Source: Microvirga guangxiensis
GTDB taxonomy: Bacteria; Pseudomonadota; Alphaproteobacteria; Rhizobiales; Beijerinckiaceae
Assembly (NCBI RefSeq): GCF_900102135.1
Contig: NZ_FMVJ01000002.1
Location: forward strand, 62,001-126,000
Direction: 5' to 3'
Length of the DNA: 64,000 nucleotides
Shown: piece by piece, positions 17,409-26,458 of the stretch
Layout of the letters: the number at the start of each line of letters is the position of its first letter
Numbering within the stretch: position 1 is the first letter of the stretch
Translations under genes and position numbers: made by a program
The notes under the pieces: generated by a model
What the model was told of the DNA's origin: nothing
The model's input: only the letters and a program-made list of their open reading frames with translations
The model's database searches: none

Positions 17409-20189
17409 TTATTCCTCGCCGCCCTCGGCGATATCGCCCCCGGCTTCGATGTCACCCTCATCGTCTTCGCCCTCTTCACCCTCGATGTGCTCCACCGAGA
17501 CCACGCGTTCCTTGTCGCGCGTGGAGAAGACAGTGACGCCCTGCGAGTTGCGGCCGACGACTCGGATGCCGTCGACCGGCACGCGGATCAGCTGGCCGCC
17601 ATCGGTGACGAGCATGATCTGGTCGGCGTTCTCGACCGGGAACGAGGCGACGAGCTTGCCGTTGCGGTTGTTGACCGCCATGGCCGTGATGCCTTTGCCG
17701 CCGCGTCCGGTGATGCGGTACTCGTAGGAGAGCGTGCGCTTGCCGTAGCCCTTTTCGGAGATCGTCAGGATGCACTGCTCCAGCGCACTCATCTCCGCGT
17801 AGCGCTCTTGCGAGAGCGAGAAGTTTCCGTTCTCGGTCTCCTCCGCATCGTCGCCACCGGCATCGGCATCGCCGTTCGACTGCTCGCCCATGACAGCGCG
17901 GCGCATCTTGAGGTAGGCGGCGCGCTCTTCGCCCGTCGCTTCCACGTGGCGCAGGATCGCCATGGAGATGATGTCGTCGCCCTCTGCCAGGTTGATGCCG
18001 CGCACGCCCATGGAGTCGCGGCCCTTGAACACGCGCACATCCGTCACCGGGAAGCGGATGCATTGGCCCTTGGCCGTGGTGAGCAGCACGTCGTCGTGCT
18101 CGGAACAGATCTGCACGTCGATGATGCTGTCGCCTTCATCGAGCTTCATGGCGATCTTGCCACCGCGATTGACCTGCACGAAGTCCGACAGCTTGTTGCG
18201 GCGAACCGTGCCGCGTGACGTCGCGAACATCACGTCCAGCTTGTCCCAGGACGCCTCGTCCTCGGGCAACGGCATGATGGCGTTGATGCGCTCGCCCTGC
18301 TTGAGCGGCAGCATGTTCACCAGCGCCTTGCCCTTGGCGTTCGGGGCGGCGAGCGGCAGGCGCCACACCTTCTCCTTGTAGGCCTGCCCTTCGGACGAGA
18401 AGAAGATCACCGGCGTATGGGTGTTCGCCACGAAGAGACGGGTGACGAAATCCTCGTCCCTCGTCGACATGGCGGAACGGCCCTTGCCGCCGCGGCGCTG
18501 CGCCCGATAGGTCGAAAGCGGCACGCGCTTGATGTAGCCGGCGTGGGACACGGTGACGACCATGTCCTCGCGGGCGATCAGATCCTCGTCGTCTAGGTCC
18601 GAATCCCAGTCCACGATCTGCGTCTTGCGCGGAGTGGCGAAGGTATTGCGGACCTCGACGAGCTCGTCCTTGATGATGCCCATGATGCGGGCGCGCGAAC
18701 GCAGGATCTCTAGGTAGTCCGAGATCTCGGCCGCGAGCTTCGACAGCTCGTCGCCGATTTCGTCGCGGCCGAGAGCGGTCAGACGCTGCAGGCGCAGGTC
18801 GAGGATCGCGCGGGCCTGCGTCTCGGACAGGCGATAGGTGCCGTCATCGTTGATCTTGTGACGCGGATCGTCCACCAGCGCGATGAGCGGAGCGATATCG
18901 TGAGCCGGCCAGTCGCGGCCCATGAGGGCTTCGCGCGCGGTGTTCGGATCGGGCGACGTGCGGATGAGGCGGATCACCTCGTCGATGTTCGCCACCGCAA
19001 TCGCCAGGCCGCACAACACGTGAGCGCGCTCGCGCGCCTTGTTGAGCAGGAACTTGGTGCGGCGGGAGACCACCTCTTCGCGGAAATCGACGAAGGCGGC
19101 GATCAGGTCCCTGAGCGTCATCTGCTCGGGACGGCCGCCGTTGAGCGCCACCATGTTGGCGCCGAAGCTCGTCTGCAGCGGCGTGTAGCGGTAGAGCTGG
19201 TTGAGCACCACGTCCGCCATGGCATCGCGCTTGATCTCGACCACGATGCGCATGCCGTCGCGGTCGGATTCGTCGCGCAGGTCGGCGATGCCTTCGATCT
19301 TCTTCTCGCGCACGAGCTCGGCGATCTTCTCGATCAGCGAGGCCTTGTTCACCTGATACGGGATCTCGGTGAAGATGATCGCCTCACGGTCCTTGCGGAC
19401 CTCCTCGATCTCGGACTTGGCGCGCATGATGATGGAGCCGCGGCCCGTCGTGTAGGCGGACTTCGCTCCCGAGCGCCCGAGGATCAGCGCACCGGTCGGG
19501 AAGTCCGGACCGGGGATGATCTCGATCAGTTCCTCGGCGGAGACGCCGGGATTGTCGATATAGGCCAGGCAGCCGTCGATGACCTCGCCCAGATTATGGG
19601 GAGGCATGTTGGTGGCCATGCCGACCGCGATGCCGCCGGCGCCGTTGACGAGCAGGTTCGGGAAGCGCGCCGGCAGAACCGACGGCTCGTCCTTGGACTC
19701 GTCGTAGTTGGGGGAGAAATCGACAGTGTCCTTGTCGATGTCGTCGAGGAGCGGCATCGCCGCCTTGGACAGGCGGGACTCGGTGTAGCGCATGGCCGCC
19801 GGAGGATCGCCGTCGACAGAACCGAAATTGCCCTGCCCGTCCACGAGCATGAGGCGCAGCGAGAAGTCCTGCGCCATGCGCACCAAGGCGTCGTAGATCG
19901 CGCTGTCGCCGTGCGGATGGTATTGACCCATCACGTCACCGACGATACGGGCGGACTTCACGTATTTCTTGTCGGGCGTATAGCCGTTCTCGTGCATCGA
20001 GTAGAGGATGCGGCGATGCACGGGCTTGAGACCATCGCGGGCATCAGGGAGAGCGCGGCTCACGATCACGCTCATGGCGTAATCGAGATAGGAGCGCTTC
20101 ATCTCGTCGACGATGGAAATCGGCTTGATGTCGCTGGCCGGCTGGTCCCCGCCGGGGCCGCCGGAGCGGATATCGTTCGGATCGGTCAA
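17409..20189 (-). CDS. gyrA: DNA gyrase subunit A
   Basis: GyrA is the cleavage-rejoining subunit of gyrase. The 926-residue protein has the winged-helix core with the active-site tyrosine in [10 protein letters not shown]. The quinolone-determining region is [14 protein letters not shown], with Ser and Asp at the E. coli 83 and 87 positions, i.e. the sensitive form. A C-terminal beta-pinwheel carries the GyrA-box-like QRRGGKGR. It ends in an acidic tail ([11 protein letters not shown]). The insertion at about residues 750-780 ([20 protein letters not shown]) is typical of alphaproteobacterial GyrA. It has over 1 kb of upstream DNA without a clear gene. Confidence 0.98.
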   Translation of the reverse strand: MTDPNDIRSGGPGGDQPASDIKPISIVDEMKRSYLDYAMSVIVSRALPDARDGLKPVHRRILYSMHENGYTPDKKYVKSARIVGDVMGQYHPHGDSAIYDALVRMAQDFSLRLMLVDGQGNFGSVDGDPPAAMRYTESRLSKAAMPLLDDIDKDTVDFSPNYDESKDEPSVLPARFPNLLVNGAGGIAVGMATNMPPHNLGEVIDGCLAYIDNPGVSAEELIEIIPGPDFPTGALILGRSGAKSAYTTGRGSIIMRAKSEIEEVRKDREAIIFTEIPYQVNKASLIEKIAELVREKKIEGIADLRDESDRDGMRIVVEIKRDAMADVVLNQLYRYTPLQTSFGANMVALNGGRPEQMTLRDLIAAFVDFREEVVSRRTKFLLNKARERAHVLCGLAIAVANIDEVIRLIRTSPDPNTAREALMGRDWPAHDIAPLIALVDDPRHKINDDGTYRLSETQARAILDLRLQRLTALGRDEIGDELSKLAAEISDYLEILRSRARIMGIIKDELVEVRNTFATPRKTQIVDWDSDLDDEDLIAREDMVVTVSHAGYIKRVPLSTYRAQRRGGKGRSAMSTRDEDFVTRLFVANTHTPVIFFSSEGQAYKEKVWRLPLAAPNAKGKALVNMLPLKQGERINAIMPLPEDEASWDKLDVMFATSRGTVRRNKLSDFVQVNRGGKIAMKLDEGDSIIDVQICSEHDDVLLTTAKGQCIRFPVTDVRVFKGRDSMGVRGINLAEGDDIISMAILRHVEATGEERAAYLKMRRAVMGEQSNGDADAGGDDAEETENGNFSLSQERYAEMSALEQCILTISEKGYGKRTLSYEYRITGRGGKGITAMAVNNRNGKLVASFPVENADQIMLVTDGGQLIRVPVDGIRVVGRNSQGVTVFSTRDKERVVSVEHIEGEEGEDDEGDIEAGGDIAEGGEE

Positions 20190-20353
20190 GGTTGGTCTTT
20201 CTTAAAACGGTCTGCCCTTATCGCGAGAGGCGGCTTTTGATGCCGCTTCGTCAAGCCGTCAGGCAGCCTCGCGAATCCAATTGAAATTCAAGTCTTTAGA
20301 TGGGGGAGAACGGCAGGTTTTTCAAGTTTTTTGAGCGGTTATCCAGAGAGAAG

Positions 20354-20373
20354 AAAAGGCAAAAAAGCCTTTT
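20354..20373 (-). terminator. Hairpin terminator between the SOS promoter and gyrA
   Basis: AAAAGGC-(six A)-GCCTTTT with T-rich flanks on both strands (TTTTATTTTC on plus, TTTTCTTCT on minus). There is no plus-strand gene to end here, so it most likely ends the leftward transcript that begins near 20894, before gyrA's own promoter. Confidence 0.6.
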
Positions 20374-20900
20374 TATTTTCAATTACTTACAAGGCCCTCG
20401 CCGCACAGGGCGCATCCCGCCCCGGCCGCGGCACTTTTCCCTCCTCGAAGGCGGATTTGAGAATGAGATTGAGGTGCCGCCGACAACCTCTTGATTTCCT
20501 TGATCTCTGTTAAATTTCGGCGTTTTGCCACAAGCTCCATGGCTTTCGTCCTCTCTTGGAGCCCAGGAACTCGCTTGCAGCCTATGCAGCATCGTCCCGC
20601 GCCTCCCACGCAGTAAGGCATTCATGGGCATTGGATCAAAGAGCAAGCGGGAGTGTCCTCGCGAGCGCGTGGCTCCGAGGGTGATGGTCGAGGGAGGGCG
20701 CGAGGAGGCGTCCGGCTCGTGTGTCTAGTGTGTGAAGAACCCGACGGCTCCTCGCGCACGGTTTGTTTAGGCGGACATCGCATCTTGCAGCGATGGGCCT
20801 CCCGTCACAGACGCTGCGTCAGCACCTGCACAGGACCGTTCCGGCTCCCCTCATTCACGACGCCTCGCGAGCGCGCCCCTCCTGGAGCCGGATGCCCACA

Positions 20901-20944
20901 GCTATAGCCGAGGTTAGGACCAAAGTCAAGAACAAAGTAAGAAC
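20901..20944 (-). promoter_or_regulatory. LexA-box (SOS) promoter, reads left
   Basis: On the minus strand GTTC-TTACTTT-GTTC (20944-20930) is a perfect match to the alphaproteobacterial LexA consensus GTTC-N7-GTTC. It is followed at once by a sigma-70-type promoter: TTGACT (20929-20924), 17 bp, TATAGC (20906-20901). Transcription would begin near 20894 and run left towards gyrA, but no clear gene follows. Confidence 0.75.
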
Positions 20945-20982
20945 ATAACATCCGCTGCTGTGCTTGGGTAAGGCACGGGTTC

Positions 20983-21167
20983 CCTCCCCCTTGCGGGGAG
21001 GGGCAGGGGTGGGGGTCGACCGACCGGGTGAGCGCTCAAACCAGCTAGACACGGGAAGACCTCTCCCGGGTGGGAGAGGTCGGAGCGCAGCTCCGGGTGA
21101 GGGACTGCCTTGTCCGGAGAGGGCTTTCCCTCACCCCCTGCCCCTCTCCCACCCGGGAGAGGGGATG
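20983..21167. repeat. Palindromic intergenic repeat cluster
   Basis: Several nested inverted repeats rich in CCCTC/GAGGG. One is CCCTCCCC/GGGGAGGGG near 20985-21003. The block CTCTCCCGGGTGGGAGAGG (about 21062-21080) recurs inverted as CCTCTCCCACCCGGGAGAGG near 21144-21163. GTGAGGG/CCCTCAC arms lie between. It looks like a REP/BIME-type element, common between genes in Rhizobiales. Confidence 0.7.
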
Positions 21168-21257
21168 CTGTCGGGCTGTCGGGCTTTCTGGATGACGGGT
21201 CGCGCTCCGACTTTGCGCTCCACCCGCGGCCCCTCCCCTTAGGAGCGAGGAAAATTT

Positions 21258-22112
21258 TTACACCCTGAGCAAAAGCGCCGTCGTGTCATCACTCTGCTTG
21301 AAGCGCGGATAGAGTTTTCCGTCCGGATCGACCTGCGTTTCGATCTCCCGCGCCCTTTGAACCAAAGGCTCCAGGCCTGAAGCGATGGCGGCCTCCATCA
21401 TCGCCTTGGCCTCCATGGCTCCGTAGAGGTCGACCAGGGCCGAGAAGCCGTCGGTGGCGAGGAGGATCGTGGTGCCGTCCTCGCAGGACACGCTCTCATG
21501 CCTCAAGCGGTCGACAGCGCTTGGGTTGAGGCTGAGGAGTGCCGCCGGGATGCCGCTTCTCTTCTGCCGCTCGCGGCGCTCTCCCAGCCATGCCAGGAAG
21601 ACCGGTTCGTCGAGAATGTCGGTGGGGCGGGAGCCTGCCGCCTGCATCAACTCGGCAGCCTTGGCGGATTCGGCGTCACGCAGCCCGGGAGCATCCCCCA
21701 GCGTCAGGACCGTTCCATCGGGTTGCCGAACGAAGGCCGTGGTGTCTCCGAACGTCCAGGCATCGAGGGTCTTTTCCCTTCTGCGAACGAGGGTCATGGC
21801 CCCAAGCGGCCAGGACACGAAATACTCGTGCCGTTCCTCCGGGGCAACGGCACGATAGGCGGTGCGGAGTTCTTCCATCACGTACCGGATCAAGGCCGGG
21901 CCGTCCTCCGCATGAGGCGCGAGGTTCGACAGGCGCTCGTCCGCGAAGGTGGCGAGCCAGGTCGCATCGCTCTTGGGATGCATGACCGGAGCGGTGCCGG
22001 GAAAGATCGAGGTGTCGATCACCCAGGCCCAATCCTGGGACGCCCCGCAGATGTCCTCATTGGCCTTGTCGGGATGGCCGGGCCAGCTGATCCGGTCCAA
22101 AATCGTGAACAT
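21258..22112 (-). CDS. PP2C-like serine/threonine phosphatase domain protein
   Basis: The 284-residue product resembles the PP2C fold: an N-terminal ANEDICG segment, an acidic strand WVIDTSIFPGTAPV, a GDTTAFVRQ strand and the ATDGFSALVD metal-site motif near the C-terminus, then SDDTTALLLRV. It lacks the classical DGMGG loop, so it may be an atypical PP2C. I use the ATG at 22112 (GAGAGGGG eight bases upstream) rather than the TTG at 22133. It is divergent from marC. Its target is unknown. Confidence 0.7.
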   Translation of the reverse strand: MFTILDRISWPGHPDKANEDICGASQDWAWVIDTSIFPGTAPVMHPKSDATWLATFADERLSNLAPHAEDGPALIRYVMEELRTAYRAVAPEERHEYFVSWPLGAMTLVRRREKTLDAWTFGDTTAFVRQPDGTVLTLGDAPGLRDAESAKAAELMQAAGSRPTDILDEPVFLAWLGERRERQKRSGIPAALLSLNPSAVDRLRHESVSCEDGTTILLATDGFSALVDLYGAMEAKAMMEAAIASGLEPLVQRAREIETQVDPDGKLYPRFKQSDDTTALLLRV

Positions 22113-22181
22113 CGTTGCAGCCCCTCTCGCCAAAACCGTTCAGACACCCCATAAAGCAAAGCTGTCTTCAAGGTCCAGCCG

Positions 22182-22820
22182 ATGCTCTTCGACTATATCT
22201 CCGCCGCTCTCGTGACCCTTCTCGTCACTCTCGACCCACCGGCGCTCGCGCCCATCTTCATCTCCCTCACCCGGGGCATGAATGCCGACGAGCGCAAACG
22301 CGTCGCGATCAGGGCGGCGATCATCGCCTTCTGCATCCTGGCGTTCTTCGGCCTCGGCGGCGAGGTTCTCCTGCGGCTCCTCGGCATCGGCATCCCGGCC
22401 TTCCGCATCTCCGGCGGTCTGCTCCTGTTCTGGATCGCCTTCGAGATGGTGTTCGAGCGACGCAACGAGCGCAAGCAGCACACCGCCGACATTGCCATCA
22501 CCGAGGATCACATCCGCAATGTTGCTGCCTTCCCTCTTGCCATTCCGCTCATGGCCGGTCCCGGCGCTTTGACGGCAACCATCCTGCTGGCTGGACGGGC
22601 CAGCGGCGATCCGGTTTATCTGGGCTTTCTGCTGGTTCTCATCGCGCTCGGCGTGACTTCATGCTTCGTCGTATTCCTGGCGGCCGAGCGGGTGTCGCGC
22701 ATGCTGGGTGTGACCGGCAACATCGTCCTGAGCCGCTTGCTCGGCGTGATCCTCGCAGGGCTTGCGGTGCAGTTCATCATCGATGGCGTGGTGGCGCTCC
22801 TGCGCCCTGCCGCGTTGTAA
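22182..22820 (+). CDS. MarC/UPF0056 family integral membrane protein
   Basis: The 212-residue protein has six predicted membrane helices. It has the family's duplicated motif: an N-terminal LDPPALAPIFISLTRG and a central PLAIPLMAGPGALT (each an LxxPxG-type re-entrant region). The E. coli namesake was once linked to multiple antibiotic resistance, but this was later withdrawn; the function remains unclear. In related genomes a marC gene lies between ssb and gyrA, and this copy keeps that rough position. Confidence 0.9.
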   Translation: MLFDYISAALVTLLVTLDPPALAPIFISLTRGMNADERKRVAIRAAIIAFCILAFFGLGGEVLLRLLGIGIPAFRISGGLLLFWIAFEMVFERRNERKQHTADIAITEDHIRNVAAFPLAIPLMAGPGALTATILLAGRASGDPVYLGFLLVLIALGVTSCFVVFLAAERVSRMLGVTGNIVLSRLLGVILAGLAVQFIIDGVVALLRPAAL

Positions 22821-22850
22821 AGGTAAAGGCTGTCATACGAGGGGAACGAC

Positions 22851-23042
22851 GTGAAGAAAGCATCCGAATACCGCAAGCACGCAGAGGAATGCCGCGTTCT
22901 CGCCAGGCAGGTCCCGGAAGGACCGCAGCGCGATCAGCTTCTGGAAATGGCACGCACATGGGATGCCCTCGCCGCCGACCGTAAGGCACTGATCCAGAAG
23001 CATCCCGAACTCGCTCTTCCGGACGAAGCGGACGAGGCCTGA
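22851..23042 (+). CDS. Small conserved helical protein (63 aa)
   Basis: A GTG start at 22851 follows GAGGGGAACGAC. The 63-residue product is charged and helical, with the pattern ASEYRKHAEECRVLARQ seen in many short Rhizobiales proteins. One cysteine is present and no signal peptide. It begins 30 bp after marC and may be cotranscribed. Function unknown. Confidence 0.7.
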   Translation: MKKASEYRKHAEECRVLARQVPEGPQRDQLLEMARTWDALAADRKALIQKHPELALPDEADEA

Positions 23043-23070
23043 GGCGGTTCAAACGCCTGGCGACCTGCCT

Positions 23071-23583
23071 TCAGAGCGGCGTTGCGAACGGTCTGAAGGC
23101 TTGCGCCACGTGTTCGTAGATCTTGCGCTTGAACGGCGCCACGAGCGCGGGCGTCTCCGCAAGCTCGGCCCATCGCCATTCGCTGAATTCCTGCGGCGCG
23201 CCTTCGTGCGCGAGCGTGACATCGATCTCGCGCTCCTCGCCTGTGAAGCGAAACGCGAACCACTTCTGTCGCTGTCCCCGGAATCTTGAGAGACGATGCG
23301 GCGGGCCGTCATAGGGCGGAAAATCGTAGGTCAGCCAATCCGGCGTTTCGCCCAGGTGAACCGCGTTCGTGACGCTCGTCTCCTCCCAAAGCTCGCGCCA
23401 AGCGGTCGTCAGGGGATCCTCACCTTCATCGATGCCGCCTTGTGGCATCTGCCATTCATGCCCCGGCGCAATGATTTCAGGGCCATCGTCGCCGAGGCGA
23501 CGCGCGATCAGCACCTGACCGCTTCCGTTGAAGAGTGCGATGCCCACATTAGGGCGGTACTGCGCATCCGTACTCGGCTCCAT
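23071..23583 (-). CDS. rppH: RNA pyrophosphohydrolase (Nudix)
   Basis: RppH removes pyrophosphate from 5'-triphosphate RNA to begin mRNA decay. The 170-residue product has a full Nudix box (GGIDEGEDPLTTAWRELWEE, about residues 50-69) and the RPNVGIALFN start and FPPYDGPPHRLSRFRGQRQKWF region typical of RppH/NudH. The ATG at 23583 shares its A with the stop of the acetyltransferase gene (TGATG); a GTG three bases upstream is the alternative. It is the last gene of the M20 peptidase-GNAT-rppH run. Confidence 0.92.
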   Translation of the reverse strand: MEPSTDAQYRPNVGIALFNGSGQVLIARRLGDDGPEIIAPGHEWQMPQGGIDEGEDPLTTAWRELWEETSVTNAVHLGETPDWLTYDFPPYDGPPHRLSRFRGQRQKWFAFRFTGEEREIDVTLAHEGAPQEFSEWRWAELAETPALVAPFKRKIYEHVAQAFRPFATPL

Positions 23584-24056
23584 CACGCAAGCCCCTTGCC
23601 TGAATCCCTGACCAGAATGTGCAAGCCCGGCTCGGGAGCATCGGCCTCGAGAACCGTCCAGCCCAAGCCTTCATAATAGGCGCGCCGGCGTTCGCGCGAG
23701 AGAAGATAAATCCGCGATGCGCCTGTGCCGAAGGCGAATTCCGCGGCCCTGTCCACCAGGGAGGCTCCGATGCCGCCACGGCGATGCTCGGGCTCGACCC
23801 AGAGGGCTGCGATCCATGGCGTATATTGCGGCCTTGCCTCTTCGTCGCAGACGATGAGCGAAACGGTTCCGAGGAACTGTTCGCCATCATGCGCGACGAA
23901 AGACGTGGGAATGTCCCCTGCCCCAAGGCTCTGCTGCACGAGCCCTGTGAGCAACTCGAGCGGATGCCCTTTATCCTTCCAGAAGGCGCGCCAGACGCGA
24001 TCCGCAACGGCGCCGGTGAATTCCGGCCTCTCCCGCAGATCGGAAATCGCGATCAG
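23583..24056 (-). CDS. GNAT-family acetyltransferase, possible CTG start
   Basis: The GNAT core is clear: the strand TPWIAALWVEPEHRRGGIG holds the acetyl-CoA pyrophosphate loop (R/QxxGxG), followed by IYLLSRERRRAYYEGLGW. No ATG, GTG or TTG in this frame gives a full-length domain. The first usable codon is TTG at 23954, which would cut off about 34 residues that read as real protein (AISDLRERPEFTGAVADRVW). A CTG at 24056, overlapping the upstream stop as CTGA, would give the full 157 residues. The substrate is unknown. Confidence 0.75.
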   Translation of the reverse strand: MIAISDLRERPEFTGAVADRVWRAFWKDKGHPLELLTGLVQQSLGAGDIPTSFVAHDGEQFLGTVSLIVCDEEARPQYTPWIAALWVEPEHRRGGIGASLVDRAAEFAFGTGASRIYLLSRERRRAYYEGLGWTVLEADAPEPGLHILVRDSGKGLA

Positions 24057-25165
24057 CGCAGCGTCTCCAGAAGGCGCTTCACCAGTTCCCGGCGAGGAGC
24101 GATGGAGGAAATGACGCCGTATTCCTGCAGCGTATGAGCCCCGTCCCCGTCGATGCCGATACCGTCGAGAGTCGGCACGCCCAGCGCCGCGGTGAAGTTG
24201 CCATCCGAACCGCCGCCGACCTTGGGGGCGGACACGAGATCGAAGCCGATCTCGGCGGCAAGTGACTTGGCGTGATAGAACAGCTTCGACGTGCCCTCCG
24301 TCCGCTCGTAGGGCGGGCGATTCATTCCGCCGGTGACGGTGAGCTTGAAATCGGGGTTGTGGGGCTTCAACCCGAGGATCGCCCTGGTCAGCGCCTCGCC
24401 ATCGGCCACGGTCTCCACGCGCAGGTCCACGGGGAAGCTGCAGTGCTGGGGAATCGTATTCACCGCCGTGCCGCCGGACACCATGCCAACCGTCGTCGTG
24501 ACGCCGCGGGCGTAGTCGGTCATCGCCTCGATGGCGAGGATCTGGCGCGCGGCCTCATAGATCGCGTTACGTCCGTCCGCATGGCGCGAGCCCGCATGGG
24601 CCGGGCGGCCCTCCACATGCACGTCGAAGCGCCCCACGCCCTTGCGTGAGGTGACGACCTTGCCGCCGTCGCGTCCGGGCTCCGTCACGAGGGCATAAGC
24701 CGAGCGGCGGGCGAGATCCTCGATGATCGGCCGCGTCATGGGCGAGCCGATCTCCTCGTCCGGCGTGACCAGATAGATCATCGGGCGCGCTGCCGTGCCC
24801 TTACGGGCGACCTCCTTGAAGGCCTCCAGGCAATACCAGGCGCTGGCCTTCATGTCGTAGACGCCGGGGCCGTAGAGCCGGTCGCCCTCGATCCGCAGCG
24901 GCAAATCCTTCTGGATCGTGCCGACCGGATGCACCGTGTCGAGATGCGACATGATCAGGATGGCAGGCTCGTCCGTCTGCGGTCCGGCGCGCAGGATCAG
25001 CGCGTCGCCGAGTCCCTGCTCTCCTTTGATCCGCTCGATGGCCACCGGCGCATCCTTCATCTGATCAAGCACGAGATCCATCATCAGGTTCACCCCGGCC
25101 ACGTCATGGGTCGGGCTTTCGGTACGGATCCAGGTGAAGAGGGTGTCGAGGGAATGAGAGGTCAT
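24053..25165 (-). CDS. M20-family metallopeptidase (carboxypeptidase G2-like)
   Basis: A 370-residue zinc peptidase of the ArgE/DapE/CPG2 group. Metal ligands are visible in SHLDTVHP, YGPGVYDMKA and PDEEIGSP, the dimerisation domain starts after GVGRFDVHVEGRPAHAG, and the last ligand is near GIDGDGAHTLQEYG. Such enzymes cleave C-terminal glutamate or acylated amino acids. I use the ATG at 25165, which starts the domain as expected, although its ribosome site is weak; an in-frame start 24 codons upstream is possible. It leads the M20-GNAT-rppH run. Confidence 0.88.
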   Translation of the reverse strand: MTSHSLDTLFTWIRTESPTHDVAGVNLMMDLVLDQMKDAPVAIERIKGEQGLGDALILRAGPQTDEPAILIMSHLDTVHPVGTIQKDLPLRIEGDRLYGPGVYDMKASAWYCLEAFKEVARKGTAARPMIYLVTPDEEIGSPMTRPIIEDLARRSAYALVTEPGRDGGKVVTSRKGVGRFDVHVEGRPAHAGSRHADGRNAIYEAARQILAIEAMTDYARGVTTTVGMVSGGTAVNTIPQHCSFPVDLRVETVADGEALTRAILGLKPHNPDFKLTVTGGMNRPPYERTEGTSKLFYHAKSLAAEIGFDLVSAPKVGGGSDGNFTAALGVPTLDGIGIDGDGAHTLQEYGVISSIAPRRELVKRLLETLR

Positions 25166-25339
25166 GGCATCGCTGACTGTATGGGCTGATGGCTGGGTAA
25201 GGGCTCTTTGGGCAAACATCAAGGCGGCGGTTTTTCTGCCGGTCGCCACGCAAGGCGCACTTGACGCAGCGACAGGCCTTATTTTTAACGTTATATTATT
25301 TATTGGTCGAAAGCATGGCCCAAAAAGGATTTTTGAAAA

Positions 25340-26365
25340 ATGGTAGTCAAAGTCGGCACTCTCAGCAGAAACCTTCTTGAAGGCACGGACGGGGCGGATC
25401 GCCTTTACGGCGATGTCAGAAACCTGATTTCCACACGAGTGGGCGGCCCAGATAAGATCCTGGGCCATAAAGGGGTCGATACGATTTACGGCGACACGGT
25501 CACATTGGGTGGCCGTGGACGTGGTGGAGCGGATTGGATTTCAGGGGGCAACGACCGGGACACGATCTATGGCGATGCACTCTCGATGAAGAGCTACGCG
25601 CGCGGTGGCAACGACTACATTCGCGGAGATCATGGCAGCGATACCCTCTTCGGCGATGCGCGTGAGATGTTCAGCTTCACCGTTGCCGGCAACGACAGGA
25701 TATATGGCGGCTCATACAATGACGAGATCCATGGCGATGCGGAATTCATGACGGACTCCGCCATCGCAGGCCACGATTCGCTCTATGGCGAAAGCGGCAC
25801 GGATCACATCTATGGCGATGCCTTCGCGATGTACGGCCTCGTCATCGGCGGCAACGATCGCATCTATGGAGGCAGCAATAGCGACCGTCTCTATGGAGAC
25901 GCGGTCATCCTCAACGGCCAGGCGAGAGGCGGCTCGGATTTCATTGATGGTGGAACGGGCAACGATACCATCTACGGCGACGCTCAGACAGCCGGCACTA
26001 GCGTCGCGTATGGCAACGACACGCTATATGGCGGAGACGGCAATGATCGTCTGTACGGTGACTCATCGTATGGCGGCTTTGGCAACGACTATCTCAATGG
26101 CGGCCGCGGCAACGACACGATGGATGGCGGCGGCGGCCGGGATGTGTTCGCGTTCGACATTGCATCCGGCAAGGATACTATCTGGTTCTACGAACCCGGC
26201 ATCGATCAGATTGATCTACGCGCTTGGCGCATTCCCAGCTTCGATGACATCTCCATTGGCCAGCGCAGTGGCTACACGGTCATCCTGCTGTCAGGCTCCA
26301 GCCATTACATCAGGCTGGAGAACATCACGGCATCAAGCCTCACGGGAGCCGATTTCATCCTTTAG
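25340..26365 (+). CDS. RTX protein made of eight 27-residue super-repeats
   Basis: The 341-residue product is almost wholly calcium-binding RTX beta-roll with no separate enzymatic domain. Residues 20-235 are eight back-to-back units of exactly 27 residues (three nonapeptides), each beginning D-x-I/L-Y-G-D and holding G-N-D-x-I-Y-G-G in its last third. The middle nonapeptide is hydrophobic and lacks the calcium residues. Units of ordinary type follow, then a C-terminal domain of about 80 residues ending TGADFIL, which may hold the type I secretion signal. AAGGA lies ten bases before the start. No type I secretion genes are in the window. Role unknown: surface layer, adhesin or matrix protein are options. 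Confidence 0.88.
   Translation: MVVKVGTLSRNLLEGTDGADRLYGDVRNLISTRVGGPDKILGHKGVDTIYGDTVTLGGRGRGGADWISGGNDRDTIYGDALSMKSYARGGNDYIRGDHGSDTLFGDAREMFSFTVAGNDRIYGGSYNDEIHGDAEFMTDSAIAGHDSLYGESGTDHIYGDAFAMYGLVIGGNDRIYGGSNSDRLYGDAVILNGQARGGSDFIDGGTGNDTIYGDAQTAGTSVAYGNDTLYGGDGNDRLYGDSSYGGFGNDYLNGGRGNDTMDGGGGRDVFAFDIASGKDTIWFYEPGIDQIDLRAWRIPSFDDISIGQRSGYTVILLSGSSHYIRLENITASSLTGADFIL
25397..26044 (+). repeat. Eight 81-bp coding repeats
   Basis: Codons 20-235 of the RTX gene form eight in-phase units of 81 bp without any insertion or deletion. Units begin at residues 20, 47, 74, 101, 128, 155, 182 and 209. They are conserved at protein level but diverged in DNA, so the array is old or under selection rather than a fresh tandem duplication. 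Confidence 0.85.
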
Positions 26366-26399
26366 CGAACAAGGCCTGGGAACACCCGACATCAACGAT

Positions 26400-26429
26400 G
26401 ACGGCGCGGATCGCCTGATCCGCGCCGTC
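26400..26429. terminator. Shared terminator of the RTX gene and ssb
   Basis: A perfect 13-bp stem GACGGCGCGGATC/GATCCGCGCCGTC with loop GCCT, followed on plus by AGCAATTTTC. It lies between the convergent ends of the RTX gene and ssb. Confidence 0.85.
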
Positions 26430-26458
26430 AGCAATTTTCAAGATAACAAAACCCGGGA

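Larger units (their letters stand above)
20190..21257. other. 1.07-kb intergenic region upstream of gyrA
   Basis: No convincing protein gene is seen. From left to right it holds the gyrA leader, a hairpin terminator (20354-20373), about 520 bp of ordinary sequence, a LexA-box promoter reading left (20901-20944) and a palindromic repeat cluster (20983-21167). The weak minus-strand frame 20379-20540 (53 codons, ATG after AGAGGACGAAAGCC) would lie in the leftward transcript. Its composition gives no family, and I do not call it a gene. Confidence 0.7.

Noticed and set aside
18858..20240. 460-codon open frame antisense to gyrA
   Set aside because: Shadow of gyrA codons; no motif and no ribosome site.
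20379..20540. 53-codon minus-strand frame in the SOS-promoter transcript
   Set aside because: Ribosome site is fair, but the composition shows no family and it lies 350 bp from the promoter; kept only as a note in the region entry.
23549..24007. 152-codon frame overlapping the acetyltransferase
   Set aside because: Different frame from the clear GNAT motifs; Ser/Arg-rich shadow.
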